Part shown: one piece after another, positions 35,192 through 43,855 of the stretch | How the letters are laid out: each line of letters starts with the position of its first letter | Numbering within the stretch: position 1 is the stretch's first letter | From: Chloroflexota bacterium | GTDB lineage: Bacteria; Chloroflexota; Dehalococcoidia; Lucifugimonadales; UBA3495 | Length of the DNA stretch: 64,000 nt | Direction: 5' to 3' | Assembly: GCA_022573285.1 (NCBI GenBank) | Contig: JACZUF010000001.1 | Location: 62,001-126,000, forward strand | Translations under genes and position numbers: made by a program | Notes under the pieces: generated by a model | Databases searched by the model: none | What the model saw: only the letters and a program-made list of their open reading frames with translations | Told to the model about the DNA's origin: nothing

Positions 35192-36460
35192 TTGTTTCAA
35201 GCGCCCCGGGGCACCGTAGACCACCTCCCTGAAGAACAGAAATACTGGCGGTATATCGAGTCCAAAGCCATGGACGTAGCCGCCCGGTTCGGCTTCGGCC
35301 GCATCGACACCCCCCTCTTCGAAGACTCCAACCTTTTCATCCGGTCGGTGGGCGAAGGGACCGACATCGTCGAGAAAGAGATGTACACCTTCGAGGACCG
35401 GGGCGGCGACAGCATCACCCTGCGCCCCGAGGGCACCGCGCCGGTGTGCCGGGCCTACCTGGAACACGGGATGCACAACCTGCCCCAACCCGTGCGGATG
35501 TATTACTTCTGCCCGGTTTTCCGGTACGAACGTCCCCAGGCCGGGCGCTTCCGCCAGCACCACCAGTTCGGAGTTGAAGTGCTGGGCGACGCCGACGCGT
35601 CGGTGGACGCCGAGGTCATCGACGTCGCCTGGGACCTGATGACCAGCCTGGGCCTCAAAGACATCAATCTCCTGATAAACAGCGTCGGAGACCCTCAGTG
35701 CCGCCCGGCCTACGTGGCCAAGCTGCGGGACTATTACTCCGGCCATCGAGAAAAGCTGTGCCCCGACTGCAAGGAACGGCTGGAACGGAACCCGCTGCGT
35801 CTGCTGGACTGCAAGGTGGAGACCTGCCGCGCCCTGAGCAATGACGCGCCCCGGTCTGCCGACAATCTCTGCGATGACTGCGGCGAGCACTGGACCAAGT
35901 TGCTGAGATACCTGGACAACATGCGTTTGCCCTACCAGATCGACCACCGGTTGGTGCGCGGTCTGGACTACTACACCCGCACCGTGTTCGAGGTGCAGCC
36001 GGTGGACGGCGGCGGGCAGTCGACCATCTGCGGCGGCGGACGTTACGACGGACTGATCACCCAACTGGGCGGCCGGGAAACGCCGGGCATCGGCTTCGCC
36101 ACCGGCATGGAACGGTTGACCTTGAACCTCAAGCGCAGCGAGGTGCCGGTACCCGACGAGCCATCGCCCCGCTACCTGGTGATCAACGTGGGCGAGGACG
36201 CCCGCATCGCCGCCTTGGAATTGTCGGTCCGCCTGCGCCGGGCCGGCGTCGGCGCGATCTTGAGCAGCGGCTCCCGGGGCCTTCGGGGCCAGATGCGCCA
36301 GGCCAACGCCCTAGACATACCCTTTGCCCTGATCTTGGGCGACGACGAGATTCAGAAGGGCGAGGTGGTGGTCAGGGATATGGAATCGTCGGTCCAGGAG
36401 AGCAGGCCCCTGGCCGATTTTTTTGAAGAAGTGACCAAGTCTCACGGTAGAGGCGCCTAG
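35192..36460 (+). CDS. hisS: Histidyl-tRNA synthetase
   Basis: The 422-residue class II synthetase has motif 1 around FGFGRIDTPLFE, motif 2 around FRYERPQAGRFRQHHQFGVE, the histidine-A motif LVRGLDYYTRT and motif 3 TPGIGFATGMERL. A four-cysteine insertion C-P-D-C and C-D-D-C (near residues 190 and 227) is present, as in many HisRS. The C-terminal anticodon-binding domain follows. The start is TTG at 35192; a GGAGTAACC site lies just before. Confidence 0.96.
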   Translation: MFQAPRGTVDHLPEEQKYWRYIESKAMDVAARFGFGRIDTPLFEDSNLFIRSVGEGTDIVEKEMYTFEDRGGDSITLRPEGTAPVCRAYLEHGMHNLPQPVRMYYFCPVFRYERPQAGRFRQHHQFGVEVLGDADASVDAEVIDVAWDLMTSLGLKDINLLINSVGDPQCRPAYVAKLRDYYSGHREKLCPDCKERLERNPLRLLDCKVETCRALSNDAPRSADNLCDDCGEHWTKLLRYLDNMRLPYQIDHRLVRGLDYYTRTVFEVQPVDGGGQSTICGGGRYDGLITQLGGRETPGIGFATGMERLTLNLKRSEVPVPDEPSPRYLVINVGEDARIAALELSVRLRRAGVGAILSSGSRGLRGQMRQANALDIPFALILGDDEIQKGEVVVRDMESSVQESRPLADFFEEVTKSHGRGA

Positions 36461-36534
36461 AGCAGCACAATATCGACAGGCGGTGTACCCGGGCGGACGG
36501 GTTGAAATTAGGTGCGGATGTTGGGAGGGCGGGA

Positions 36535-37278
36535 ATGAAGCGGCTGGGCGTGATCTTGGTCCCCATAATGCTGTTGGCTTTGGCTTGTGGCGAGGCGGCC
36601 ACCCCCGAAACTCCGCTGCCCCCGGACCTGGAAGCCACCATCCGGGCCCTGGTGGGCGACGCCCAGGCGGCTTCCCAATCCGCCGGCGAGCCTGATACCG
36701 AAGCCACCATCACGGCGCGGGTCCAGGCTACCGTCCAGGCTCTATTGGAAGCCACGCCCATACCCTCGCCCACGCCAACCGTAAGTGGCTCTCGTTTCAT
36801 CACTTCTCCCGACCCGACTAGGTCCAGCCCCAGCAACCTAACTACCGTCCCGGCGCCCACCGCCACCTCGGTCCCGCGGCCGACTTCCACTCCCACGCCC
36901 ACGCCAACTCCCTCGCCGACCCGCCAGGCCGGTTGCTCAGCGGCCGCCGATGGCGTGGAAGTCTCCGCTTGGGTCAACGGCGCGTTGGCGGCCTCGGCGC
37001 TGGTCGAATCCGGAAGATACAGCTTGCTGGTGGAGCAGCCCTCCGGAGGATCGTTCAGCGGCCAGACAATCACTTTCACAGTGGGGTACTCCGACGCCAA
37101 TCAGACCGTCGTCTGGATGCAGGGAGGGGCGACTGAATTGAATCTGACTGCGCCGGACGGCGGACTTGGCCACCTAGCGCCGGACGATGTTGGCCGGCCT
37201 TCCATCACCGGCGGCCCGCTGGCCCAACCGGTCCTGCCCCACGTAATCCTGGGCACCGTGTCCGTGGGCGACTGCTAG
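36535..37278 (+). CDS. Lipoprotein with Thr/Pro-rich linker
   Basis: Starting at ATG 36535 after GGGAGGGCGGGA, the protein has a signal peptide MKRLGVILVPIMLLALAC with a lipobox Cys, so it is exported and lipid-anchored. A helical stretch DLEATIRAL and EATITARVQATVQALLEATP is followed by a linker of Thr-Pro repeats (about 85-130), then a globular beta domain with two Cys (Cys in AGCSAA and the C-terminal GDC) that may form a disulfide. Similar linker-plus-beta-domain lipoproteins are frequent in Chloroflexota; function unknown. The further upstream ATG at 36502 would spoil the signal peptide. Confidence 0.8.
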   Translation: MKRLGVILVPIMLLALACGEAATPETPLPPDLEATIRALVGDAQAASQSAGEPDTEATITARVQATVQALLEATPIPSPTPTVSGSRFITSPDPTRSSPSNLTTVPAPTATSVPRPTSTPTPTPTPSPTRQAGCSAAADGVEVSAWVNGALAASALVESGRYSLLVEQPSGGSFSGQTITFTVGYSDANQTVVWMQGGATELNLTAPDGGLGHLAPDDVGRPSITGGPLAQPVLPHVILGTVSVGDC

Positions 37279-37416
37279 GGCGTGCGGGATGACATTTCCC
37301 CGTTGACCCTCCCGGCAATAAGATAGAACATATGTCCTCAAAGGAAATCCGGCGGCGCCTCCAGTAGCCTGATCTGGGGTTGGGCGACCGCTGGAAACCG
37401 GAGGAGGGCGGCAACC

Positions 37417-37614
37417 ATGAGGATCTATTACCGGGGCTATGTCATCGACGAGGAGATCCCTTCCATTGTGTATTCGGTGTACGGGCGGCGTCCCGAGAGG
37501 CCGGAGCTGACCGCCAAGAGCACCTCCCGCCAGGCCATGGAATGGATCGACGAAGACGTCAAGCGGGAGGCCACCCTGGGAGCAACCAGAGCACTACAAC
37601 CCTCGTCCCACTAA
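37417..37614 (+). CDS. Small hypothetical protein
   Basis: The 65-residue protein begins MRIYYRGYVIDEEIPSIVYSVYG, with a good GGAGGGCGGC ribosome site. The first half is beta-like and tyrosine-rich; the second half is an amphipathic helix QAMEWIDEDVKREATLG. No family is recognised, but composition and ribosome site support expression. Confidence 0.6.
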   Translation: MRIYYRGYVIDEEIPSIVYSVYGRRPERPELTAKSTSRQAMEWIDEDVKREATLGATRALQPSSH

Positions 37615-37743
37615 CACACAAATCCCTTTAGCAGCTTACCGGGTTGCCACGGGACCCCATTGGCGGGAGAATGGGCGGAAGCCTGCAGGAGGCTTACCCG
37701 TACGGGCTTGCCTTTTCGGGCTTTGATGTAGGGGGCTTATTTG

Positions 37744-38484
37744 ATGGTGACCCAGCCACAGAACGATGGACCCGCCTCTGGCGGGTCCATCTCTTATTCC
37801 AAGGTCGTCGACCTGAGTTGGCCTATTCATCACGGCATCCCCCAGTGGCCTGGGGACCCCGGTGTGGAATTCGAGACCGTGGCCAGCATCGAAAAAGGCG
37901 GCTACTTCCTTCGCCGGTTTTCCATGGGCGAACACTCCGGCACCCACCTGAGCGCTCCCTCAAGTTTCCATCCCGGCGCGCCCGGACACAACGAATTCTC
38001 TCCCCAGGACCTAGTCCGGCCAGCGATAGTCATCGGCGTTGGGGCCCAGGCGGAGGCCGACCGGGACTACGCCCTCACCATGAACGACGTCCTGGACTGG
38101 GAGTCGGACCACGGCCCGGTCCCCCAGGGCTGCGTGGCGTTACTCAACACCGGCTGGCAGGCCAGATGGAGCAACCCGCCCGATTACCTGGGCGGGACCA
38201 GCGCAGACCAACTCCACTTTCCGGGTTTCGGGCTGGACGCGGCCCGGCTGTTGCTCGAGGGACGGAACGTGGCCGGATTCGGCACCGACACCGCCGGAGT
38301 GGAGCCGGGGGCCGACACCCGGTTTTCCGTAAGCCGGTTGGCCTTGGAAAAACGCCGCATCGTGTTGGAGAACCTGACCAACCTTGAACTGTTGCCCCCC
38401 ACCGGCGCGTTGCTGGTGATCGGCTTGCTACGGCTGGAAGGAGGCAGCGGCGGCCCGGCATCGGTCACGGCCCTGGCGCCCTAG
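37744..38484 (+). CDS. Cyclase family protein (kynurenine formamidase-like)
   Basis: The 246-residue hydrolase has the family start VVDLSWPIHHGIPQWPGDP, the metal motif HSGTHLSAPSSFH, and GFGTDTAGVEPG near the C-terminus. Typical members use HxGTHxDxPxH; here the Asp is Ser, as in the subgroup that cyclises or hydrolyses non-kynurenine substrates. A GTAGGGGG site lies upstream; ATG 37744 is preferred over TTG 37741. Confidence 0.87.
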   Translation: MVTQPQNDGPASGGSISYSKVVDLSWPIHHGIPQWPGDPGVEFETVASIEKGGYFLRRFSMGEHSGTHLSAPSSFHPGAPGHNEFSPQDLVRPAIVIGVGAQAEADRDYALTMNDVLDWESDHGPVPQGCVALLNTGWQARWSNPPDYLGGTSADQLHFPGFGLDAARLLLEGRNVAGFGTDTAGVEPGADTRFSVSRLALEKRRIVLENLTNLELLPPTGALLVIGLLRLEGGSGGPASVTALAP

Positions 38485-38505
38485 ACGCAACCAAAGCCCA
38501 GCGAT

Positions 38506-38901
38506 TTACAGCTTGGCGATCCCGGCCTTGGCGCAGTCCTCGTCTTGCTGGCTGGTGCCGCCGCCGACGCCGACCGCTCCATCGACCCCGCCGTTCCGGA
38601 GGACCGGAGCGCCGCCCTGGCTGGGGATGCCGTGGCCGCCCTCAGCGCCAAGGATACCCTTGATGATGGGCGATTCGGCCCGCTCTTGCAGCTCGCCGCT
38701 GGTGCGCCCGAAAGCCGCCGAGGCCACCGCCTTGCCCTGAGCGCCGTAAGCGCCGCCCCAGATCGCGCCGTCCATGCGGTTGAAGGCGATCAGCCGTCCA
38801 CCGGCATCGCATACCGAGACGTTGATCTTGATGTTGAACTCGGCGGCTTTGGCGATGGCGCCCTCCACCATTCGATTGGCTTCCGCTAGTGTAATGGCCA
38901 T
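38506..38901 (-). CDS. GlcG/HbpS-family heme-binding-like protein
   Basis: The 131 residues match the GlcG/HbpS (DUF336) fold: MAITLAEANRMVEGAIAKA, VSVCDAGGRLIAFNRMDGA, KAVASAAFGRTSGEL and the glycine-rich GGHGIPSQGGAPVLRNGG. Relatives bind heme or sit in glycolate and degradative operons. It is convergent with the cyclase gene, with the stops about 20 bp apart. Confidence 0.9.
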   Translation of the reverse strand: MAITLAEANRMVEGAIAKAAEFNIKINVSVCDAGGRLIAFNRMDGAIWGGAYGAQGKAVASAAFGRTSGELQERAESPIIKGILGAEGGHGIPSQGGAPVLRNGGVDGAVGVGGGTSQQDEDCAKAGIAKL

Positions 38902-39199
38902 GCTGATGATTCCCTCCTCGAAAAATGTAGGCCCATTCTAGCGCAGGCGGCCCTCCGCGCCAATGGGAATAACCAACCTGTCCTACATAGGCACGGTGTT
39001 ATACTGCTAAATGCTGCTTCAAAATCCTGTAATACAACTCGAACGGTCCTTCGACAGGTCCGATTCCATCCCCTCCCGATGGAATCGGGGCGTCGGGGTC
39101 GACCTCCGGCCGGAACTCAGGATGAGCGGAAATCTGGTGTCCGCCCGCTCATGGTGAGCTTGTCGAACCATCCGGAACCCTTGGAGATACAGACCCCCA
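38902..39199. other. Intergenic region dominated by a palindromic repeat
   Basis: No gene lies here. The first half is plain spacer; the second half holds the REP-like element annotated separately, ending about 25 bp before hisF. Confidence 0.5.
39045..39172. repeat. REP-like palindrome interrupted by a nested hairpin
   Basis: CGGTCCTTCGACAGG and CTCAGGATGAGCGG are inverted against CCGCTCATGGTGAGC and TTGTCGAACC, the same type as at 24863-25006. Between them sits a separate perfect 11 bp hairpin, CCGATTCCATC (39060-39070) and GATGGAATCGG (39078-39088) around ccctccc. The nested stem looks like a second element that has landed in the first. Confidence 0.7.
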
Positions 39200-40027
39200 G
39201 TGCTGACCAAGCGTATAATTCCGTGCCTGGACGTGGACGGCGGCCGGGTGGTCAAAGGCGTTAGTTTCGTCGAGCTCCGCGACGCTGGAGACCCGGCGGA
39301 GTTGGCCGCTTTTTACGACCGGGAAGGCGGCGACGAGTTGGTCTTTCTGGACATCACCGCCAGTTCCGATTCCAGGGACACCATGGTCGACGTAGTCCAG
39401 CGGGTGTCCGAGCAGGTGTTCATCCCACTGACCGTCGGCGGCGGGATTCGCTCGGTGGAAGACGTGCGGCGGATGCTGAAAGCGGGCGCGGACAAGGTCG
39501 GCATGAACACCGCCGCGGTCAATAACCCGGAACTGGTCAGTCAGGGCGCAGCCGCCTTCGGCAACCAGTGCATCGTGGTGGCCATCGACGCCAAACGGAC
39601 CTCTTCCGCCAACGGACAGCCCGCTCCGGAGACCGCCGGCCCGGCCTTGGACAGCGGCTCCCGTTGGCAGGTCTACACTCACGGCGGCCGTACCCCAACC
39701 GGGTTGGACGCGGTGAAATGGGCGGTCAGGGTGGTCGAACTGGGCGCGGGAGAGATACTGCTCACCAGCATGGACGAAGACGGGCAGTTGTCGGGCTACG
39801 ACCTGGACTTGACCCGCGCCGTCTCCGAGGCGGTGCCGGTGCCGGTGATCGCCAGCGGCGGGGCCGGCGAGTTGGACCACCTCTACCAGGCCCTGGACCA
39901 GGGAAAGGCCGACGCTGTTCTGGCGGCCAGCATCTTCCACTTCGGGACATTCACCATCGGCCAGGCCAAGGAATACCTCAAAGGAAAGGGTATCCCGGTC
40001 AGGCCAAATTATCGGGGGCCGGGCTAA
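39200..40027 (+). CDS. hisF: Imidazole glycerol phosphate synthase, cyclase subunit
   Basis: HisF forms imidazole glycerol phosphate and AICAR in histidine synthesis with HisH. The barrel has the catalytic Asp11 in [15 protein letters not shown], the phosphate sites LTVGGGIRS and ASGGAGE, and the second catalytic Asp in VVAIDAKRT. An insertion of about 12 residues ([15 protein letters not shown]) follows the latter. The start is GTG 39200. hisH is not adjacent, but hisIE follows 0.9 kb later, with a HAD gene between. Confidence 0.96.
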   Translation: MLTKRIIPCLDVDGGRVVKGVSFVELRDAGDPAELAAFYDREGGDELVFLDITASSDSRDTMVDVVQRVSEQVFIPLTVGGGIRSVEDVRRMLKAGADKVGMNTAAVNNPELVSQGAAAFGNQCIVVAIDAKRTSSANGQPAPETAGPALDSGSRWQVYTHGGRTPTGLDAVKWAVRVVELGAGEILLTSMDEDGQLSGYDLDLTRAVSEAVPVPVIASGGAGELDHLYQALDQGKADAVLAASIFHFGTFTIGQAKEYLKGKGIPVRPNYRGPG

Positions 40028-40095
40028 TAATCCGGTGGACCGGCGGTCAAGACGCTTCGCCCCGGACTATCAATCAGATAATTAGGTAGCTACCG

Positions 40096-40803
40096 ATGCC
40101 GCGAATCACCACTGTAATCTTCGACATGTATGAAACACTGGTCCAGAATCCCGTCGGCACTGGGAAGGCCAGCTTCGCCAAGACCATCGAGCAGCAAGGA
40201 CTAAATACCACCGTCGATGAATTGTGGGAGCATTGGCTGCCCGCCGACGAGGAGTTCCGCAACTCCCGGGTGGAACCGGACCGGCCCTTTCAGAGCTACT
40301 TCGGCGCTTGGAAGGGCGGCTTCGAACGCTCTTTTTCGATCCTGAATCTGGACGGCGACGCCCAGGCCGCCACGGAGCAGTTCTTTCGGGACCTATGCCA
40401 GCGCCCCCCCTATACCGAGACCAATGAGGCGTTGGCAGAGGTGCAGAAGCGGTGGCGGACGGCCCTGCTGTCCAACGCCGACGACGGTTTCTTGCTGCCC
40501 AACCTGGAACTCCTGGAGGCCGGGTTTGAGACGGTCCTCACTTCGGAACAGGCCCAGATCTACAAGCCCAGGCCGGAGTTGTTCCAACTGATGCTGGAGC
40601 GGTTGGGGGTGTCTCCGGAAGAAACGGCATACGTGGGAGACCGGCAACTGGAAGATGTGATGGGCTCAACTCAGGCGGGGATGCACCCGGTATGGATCAA
40701 CCGGGACAACCATCCCTTGGACCCCGGCCTGCCCACCCCGCCGCACCGGATATCCAGCCTGCTGGAACTGCCCAAGCTCCTGGAAAACGGACTGGCCGTC
40801 TAG
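40096..40803 (+). CDS. HAD-superfamily hydrolase, haloacid dehalogenase-like
   Basis: The 235 residues have motif I FDMYETLV, with Asp10 as nucleophile and Tyr in the position where phosphatases have the second Asp, as in L-2-haloacid dehalogenases. LLSNADDG is motif II, the Lys is in QIYKPRPELF, and YVGDRQLEDVMGSTQAGM is motif IV. Substrate unknown. Between hisF and hisIE it may also dephosphorylate a histidine intermediate, but no sequence evidence supports that. Confidence 0.88.
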   Translation: MPRITTVIFDMYETLVQNPVGTGKASFAKTIEQQGLNTTVDELWEHWLPADEEFRNSRVEPDRPFQSYFGAWKGGFERSFSILNLDGDAQAATEQFFRDLCQRPPYTETNEALAEVQKRWRTALLSNADDGFLLPNLELLEAGFETVLTSEQAQIYKPRPELFQLMLERLGVSPEETAYVGDRQLEDVMGSTQAGMHPVWINRDNHPLDPGLPTPPHRISSLLELPKLLENGLAV

Positions 40804-40877
40804 GGACGGCCCGCAAACCCGGCATCTGCAAACATCGGTTTCCATCATCAATACAAGGCATCGATAAAAGGCAAGTT

Positions 40878-41498
40878 ATGAAAGTCAAACTCAACGAGCA
40901 GGGCCTGCTGCCCGCCATCGCCCAGGACGCCAACACCGGCCAGGTGTTGATGCTGGGCTACATGAACCCCGGCTCACTGAAGCGCACCGTGGAGGGAACC
41001 CAGGTCTGGTTCTACAGCCGCAGCCGGGAAGACCTCTGGCACAAGGGCGAGGTCTCGGGGAATTACCTGAACCTGAAAGAGGCCTGGCTGGACTGCGACG
41101 CCGACACCATTCTGTTGAAGGTCGAACCCGACGGGCCGGCCTGTCACACCGGCGAGGTCTCCTGCTTCTTCAATAAGCTGGAAGGTCTGCCCGACGAATA
41201 CGAGCGGACCGAGTCGGGGCCCAGCATCCTGGGTGAGCTATTCGCCGTGATCAAGGACCGCCAGCGGGAGATGCCGGAAGGCAGCTACACCACCAAGTTG
41301 TTCCAAGAGGGCGTGGGCCGCATCGCCCAGAAGGTGGTGGAGGAGGCCGGCGAGACGGCCATCGCCGCCGCCCAGGGTGACACCGAGAGCCTGCCCGGAG
41401 AGGTGGCCGACCTGCTCTATCACTCCCTGGTGCTCCTGGCCGCCACCGGCGTCCAACCAGAGGCCGTCTACGAGAAACTGCGGGAGAGGCGTAAGTAG
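40878..41498 (+). CDS. hisIE: Bifunctional phosphoribosyl-AMP cyclohydrolase / phosphoribosyl-ATP pyrophosphatase
   Basis: The 206-residue fusion carries steps two and three of histidine synthesis. The N-terminal HisI part has MLGYMN, SRSREDLWHKGE and the zinc-binding WLDCDADT, HTGEVSCF. The C-terminal HisE part (about 120-206) has SYTTKLFQEG, the EEAGE metal motif and ADLLYHSLVLL. The start ATG at 40878 follows AAAAGGCAAG. Confidence 0.96.
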   Translation: MKVKLNEQGLLPAIAQDANTGQVLMLGYMNPGSLKRTVEGTQVWFYSRSREDLWHKGEVSGNYLNLKEAWLDCDADTILLKVEPDGPACHTGEVSCFFNKLEGLPDEYERTESGPSILGELFAVIKDRQREMPEGSYTTKLFQEGVGRIAQKVVEEAGETAIAAAQGDTESLPGEVADLLYHSLVLLAATGVQPEAVYEKLRERRK

Positions 41499-41548
41499 GG
41501 GCCTTGCGACCGGCGTAGCCCCGTAGGTATAACGAGGCGCCGCGAAAG

Positions 41549-42427
41549 TTAACCTGGAATGAAAACCGATTGGAAAGTGCCGGCGTCCAGAGTGAAGTAG
41601 ATCAACCCGGCCCCCACCAGCACCAAGAGCACACTGGCGCTCCGTTGGATCGCCCGGCTGGAGCCCCGTAGCCGCCTAAGAGCAGCGTTTTGTGAGGCGC
41701 CGACCAGCAGGGAGATGGCCAGCATGAGGGCGCCCATTGTTCCGGCAAATAACAGGAAGGCCAGGAACGCTGTCAGGAACCCGCCGGTGCTCAGGGCAAA
41801 GGCCGCGACCGCGGCCAGGAAGGGGCCCACTCAACCGACCCCGACCAGAACGTAACCGGCCCCATAGCCGTAGACCGACCGGAGGGACGGCCCACCTTCA
41901 CCTTCGGCTTGAATGGCCCACGCCGATATCCTGCCTAGTAATGGAATCCGGTGGGACAGGTCCATGATGTGTAAGACACCCATGGAGATAAGAAAAGCGC
42001 CAATTGCCATGCGGAGCGCTTTGGCCAAGGTGCTCGGGTCTGACCCGGTAATCGACAGGTCGGACCCAACTCCGGTCCCCAGGGCTCCGATTAAGGCTCC
42101 CAGGACGGCCACCACCGTTATCACCCCCAACGCCGCCACTAGGCCGTTTTTGAGGGCGCTCTGGAACCTTCTGCCCGGCTCGACGTCGTTTCCGGATCCT
42201 GCGAAGGCGATATAGCTGGGAAGCACCGTGAAGCTGCACGGAGAGAAAAAGGAGGCCGTCGCCGCCGCAATTGTCGTGAGAATGAGGCCATAGGCGGCGA
42301 ACTCGTTGGGCATCAGGAGGCCCTTCACGAAGGCTAGAAAGCCCAGGTAGCCCAGGCCCCCCAAGGCGAGCAGCACCCCAGCGAGGAATATAAAAGGAAT
42401 GTAGGCATCGGCCTTTTGTATCTGCAT
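41549..42427 (-). CDS. CcdA/DsbD-type thiol carrier, selenoprotein (Sec199)
   Basis: The 292-residue frame has six or more membrane helices of the cytochrome c biogenesis CcdA family, which moves electrons across the membrane by a cysteine pair. Cys1 is in FFSPCSFTVLPSY. The second position is encoded by UGA at 41833-41831 and reads YVLVGVG-U-VGPFLAAV, exactly where CcdA has Cys in its GxGCxGP motif, and the frame continues for 93 more residues of recognisable CcdA sequence. On the minus strand GGCCGC-GGTC-GCGGCC (41816-41801) forms a hairpin with a GGUC loop 20 nt after the UGA, a close match to a bacterial SECIS. It follows the HMA gene by 4 bp under a MerR-type promoter, so it likely reduces a metal-linked thiol. 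Confidence 0.92.
41801..41816 (-). promoter_or_regulatory. Candidate SECIS hairpin (CcdA gene)
   Basis: A 6 bp GC stem with loop GGTC (the stem can close further to 7 bp) begins 14 nt after the UGA at 41833-41831. The GGUC loop equals that of the E. coli fdhF element. Confidence 0.85.
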
Positions 42428-42431
42428 ATCG

Positions 42432-42653
42432 TTATTCGGTGCTGTATCCCAGGTCTTTTAGCTTTTCTTTGACTGCTTGGACGGTGAGTTTCTGGGGGTC
42501 CAACTGGAGTAGGACATTCTGGGTTTTGTAGTTCGCCTTGACCTCTTGGACCCCCGGCAGCTTGAGCAACACGCTCTGTATCCGGGCCTCGCACCCTGCG
42601 CAGTGGATTCCTTTATCCAGTACCTTGATCTCGTGGTTTTCTATCTGTGCCAC
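42432..42653 (-). CDS. HMA-domain metal-binding protein (CopZ/MerP-like)
   Basis: The 73 residues form one heavy-metal-associated domain with the metal motif GIHCAGCEARIQS and the ferredoxin-like beta-alpha-beta pattern. It has no signal peptide, so it is a cytoplasmic chaperone. The start is GTG 42653 with a strong AAAGGAGGCG site. A MerR-type operator precedes it, and the CcdA selenoprotein gene follows. Confidence 0.93.
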   Translation of the reverse strand: MAQIENHEIKVLDKGIHCAGCEARIQSVLLKLPGVQEVKANYKTQNVLLQLDPQKLTVQAVKEKLKDLGYSTE

Positions 42654-42683
42654 AAAACGCCTCCTTTGTTCGTGTCTGGGTCC

Positions 42684-42715
42684 AGCCTACACTCTCCAGT
42701 CGAGGTCAGAGTCAA
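42684..42715 (-). promoter_or_regulatory. MerR-type promoter/operator of the HMA-ccdA unit
   Basis: On the minus strand TTGACT (42715-42710) and TAGGCT (42689-42684) are 20 bp apart, the lengthened spacer typical of MerR-activated promoters. The spacer carries the dyad ACTCT-g..-AGAGT. The same dyad is at 43247-43278. Confidence 0.8.
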
Positions 42716-42733
42716 GGGCGCACTAAAACCTCC

Positions 42734-43213
42734 TCAGCGGTTGGGCTTGCCCATCTGACGCCCTTCAAGCCAGGCCAGGGCCAGCTCCCCCTTGTGGTGA
42801 ATGCCCCGCTCGATGATGCCGCAGACCGCGGTCCCTTCTGGAAGATTATCAAGTTGGTTCACCGATTCCTCCCGCAAGCCCGCCAGGTCTTGCCTGAACA
42901 CTTGCAGGTCCTCGATTATTCCATCGATTTCTGCGATTTTGCGGTCCAGCAGGGCCAACACGTGAACACATGGCGCCTGCTGGTTCTCGTACAGCTCGAG
43001 AATATCTTTGATCTCGTCCAAGGAAAGCCCCAACCGCTTGGCCTTCTTGATGAATTGCAACCGCTGCACAGCGTCCTGGCCGTACATCCTGTAGCCCGAT
43101 TCGGTCCGCGGGGCTTCCGGCAACAGTTGAAGGAGTTCGTAATACCGGATGGACTTGACTGTCAGGCCGGTAGCCTCGGCCAGTTCCCCAATTTTCATCG
43201 TGTCTTGTTTCAC
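42734..43213 (-). CDS. MerR-family metal-responsive regulator
   Basis: The 159 residues have the MerR winged helix MKIGELAEATGLTVKSIRYYELLQLLPEAPRTESGYRMYG, quoted in part, a dimerisation coil, and cysteines in APCVHVLALLD and TAVCGIIE, positions that bind metals in ZntR/CadR-type proteins. The start is GTG 43213, with AGGGGGGAAACC before it. It probably activates its own promoter and that of the HMA-ccdA pair. Confidence 0.92.
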   Translation of the reverse strand: MKQDTMKIGELAEATGLTVKSIRYYELLQLLPEAPRTESGYRMYGQDAVQRLQFIKKAKRLGLSLDEIKDILELYENQQAPCVHVLALLDRKIAEIDGIIEDLQVFRQDLAGLREESVNQLDNLPEGTAVCGIIERGIHHKGELALAWLEGRQMGKPNR

Positions 43214-43246
43214 GGTTTCCCCCCTGCGCTTACGTGCGGCACAACT

Positions 43247-43278
43247 ACACTACACTCTCCAGTCGAGAGGAGAGTCAA
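43247..43278 (-). promoter_or_regulatory. MerR-type autoregulatory promoter
   Basis: TTGACT (43278-43273) and TAGTGT (43252-43247) are 20 bp apart on the minus strand, and the spacer has the dyad ACTCTCC-agtcgaga-GGAGAGT, shared with the operator at 42684-42715. Confidence 0.8.
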
Positions 43279-43307
43279 CCCTTTGACCGATTGCTCTGCT
43301 TACGGGC

Positions 43308-43338
43308 TTGACATTCCAGTAGGTAGAAGGATTAGGCT
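43308..43338 (+). promoter_or_regulatory. Promoter of the second MerR unit
   Basis: TTGACA (43308-43313) and TAGGCT (43333-43338) lie 19 bp apart, again a MerR-type spacing, ahead of the plus-strand merR gene at 43355. No strong dyad was seen between them. Confidence 0.6.
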
Positions 43339-43354
43339 GATCTAGAGGTTCGTG

Positions 43355-43855
43355 ATGGAGCGGAAATTGACCATCGGCCAGCTATCGGAACTCGCGGGCG
43401 TCCCGCGCAAGACCATCCGCTACTACGAGGGAGTCGGTGTTCTTCCACCGCCCGGCCGTAGTGATGCCAGGTATCGGCTCTACTCGGATATAGACGTCCG
43501 CCGGGTGGAACTGGTCCGCCGGGCCCGTGCGCTGGATATGGGACTGGACGAAGTGCGAGAGCTGGTGAAGTGGGCTGGCACTGGGTCTTGCAACGATTTC
43601 CAGGAGCGCTTCCAGGGGGTGCTCCACCGGAAGCTGGAGGACGTGGACCAGCGGATTGCCGACCTAGAACACCTGAAGCAGGACCTCCAACGCCTAGGTG
43701 CACATTTCGAAATGTCTCAAAGAGAGGCCGACGCTGGCCACACGATGCTGGAGTGTTCCCCTGAAACATGTACCTGTCTAGGGGCCGCAGGAAAGGACCC
43801 AAATCAACTACAAGAGGTAAAGTTATGGTTGAACAAGTCAGAGTCCGAGAGTTGA
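43355..43855 (+). CDS. MerR-family regulator with cysteine-rich tail
   Basis: The 166-residue protein starts MERKLTIGQLSELAGVPRKTIRYYEGVGVLPPP and carries a typical MerR DNA-binding head. Cys residues lie in TGSCNDF at the dimerisation helix and in LECSPETCTCLGA near the end, suggesting metal sensing. A leading GTG (43352) directly before the ATG is an alternative start. It overlaps the next gene by 31 bp. With the minus-strand MerR it forms a face-to-back pair of regulators. Confidence 0.9.
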   Translation: MERKLTIGQLSELAGVPRKTIRYYEGVGVLPPPGRSDARYRLYSDIDVRRVELVRRARALDMGLDEVRELVKWAGTGSCNDFQERFQGVLHRKLEDVDQRIADLEHLKQDLQRLGAHFEMSQREADAGHTMLECSPETCTCLGAAGKDPNQLQEVKLWLNKSESES

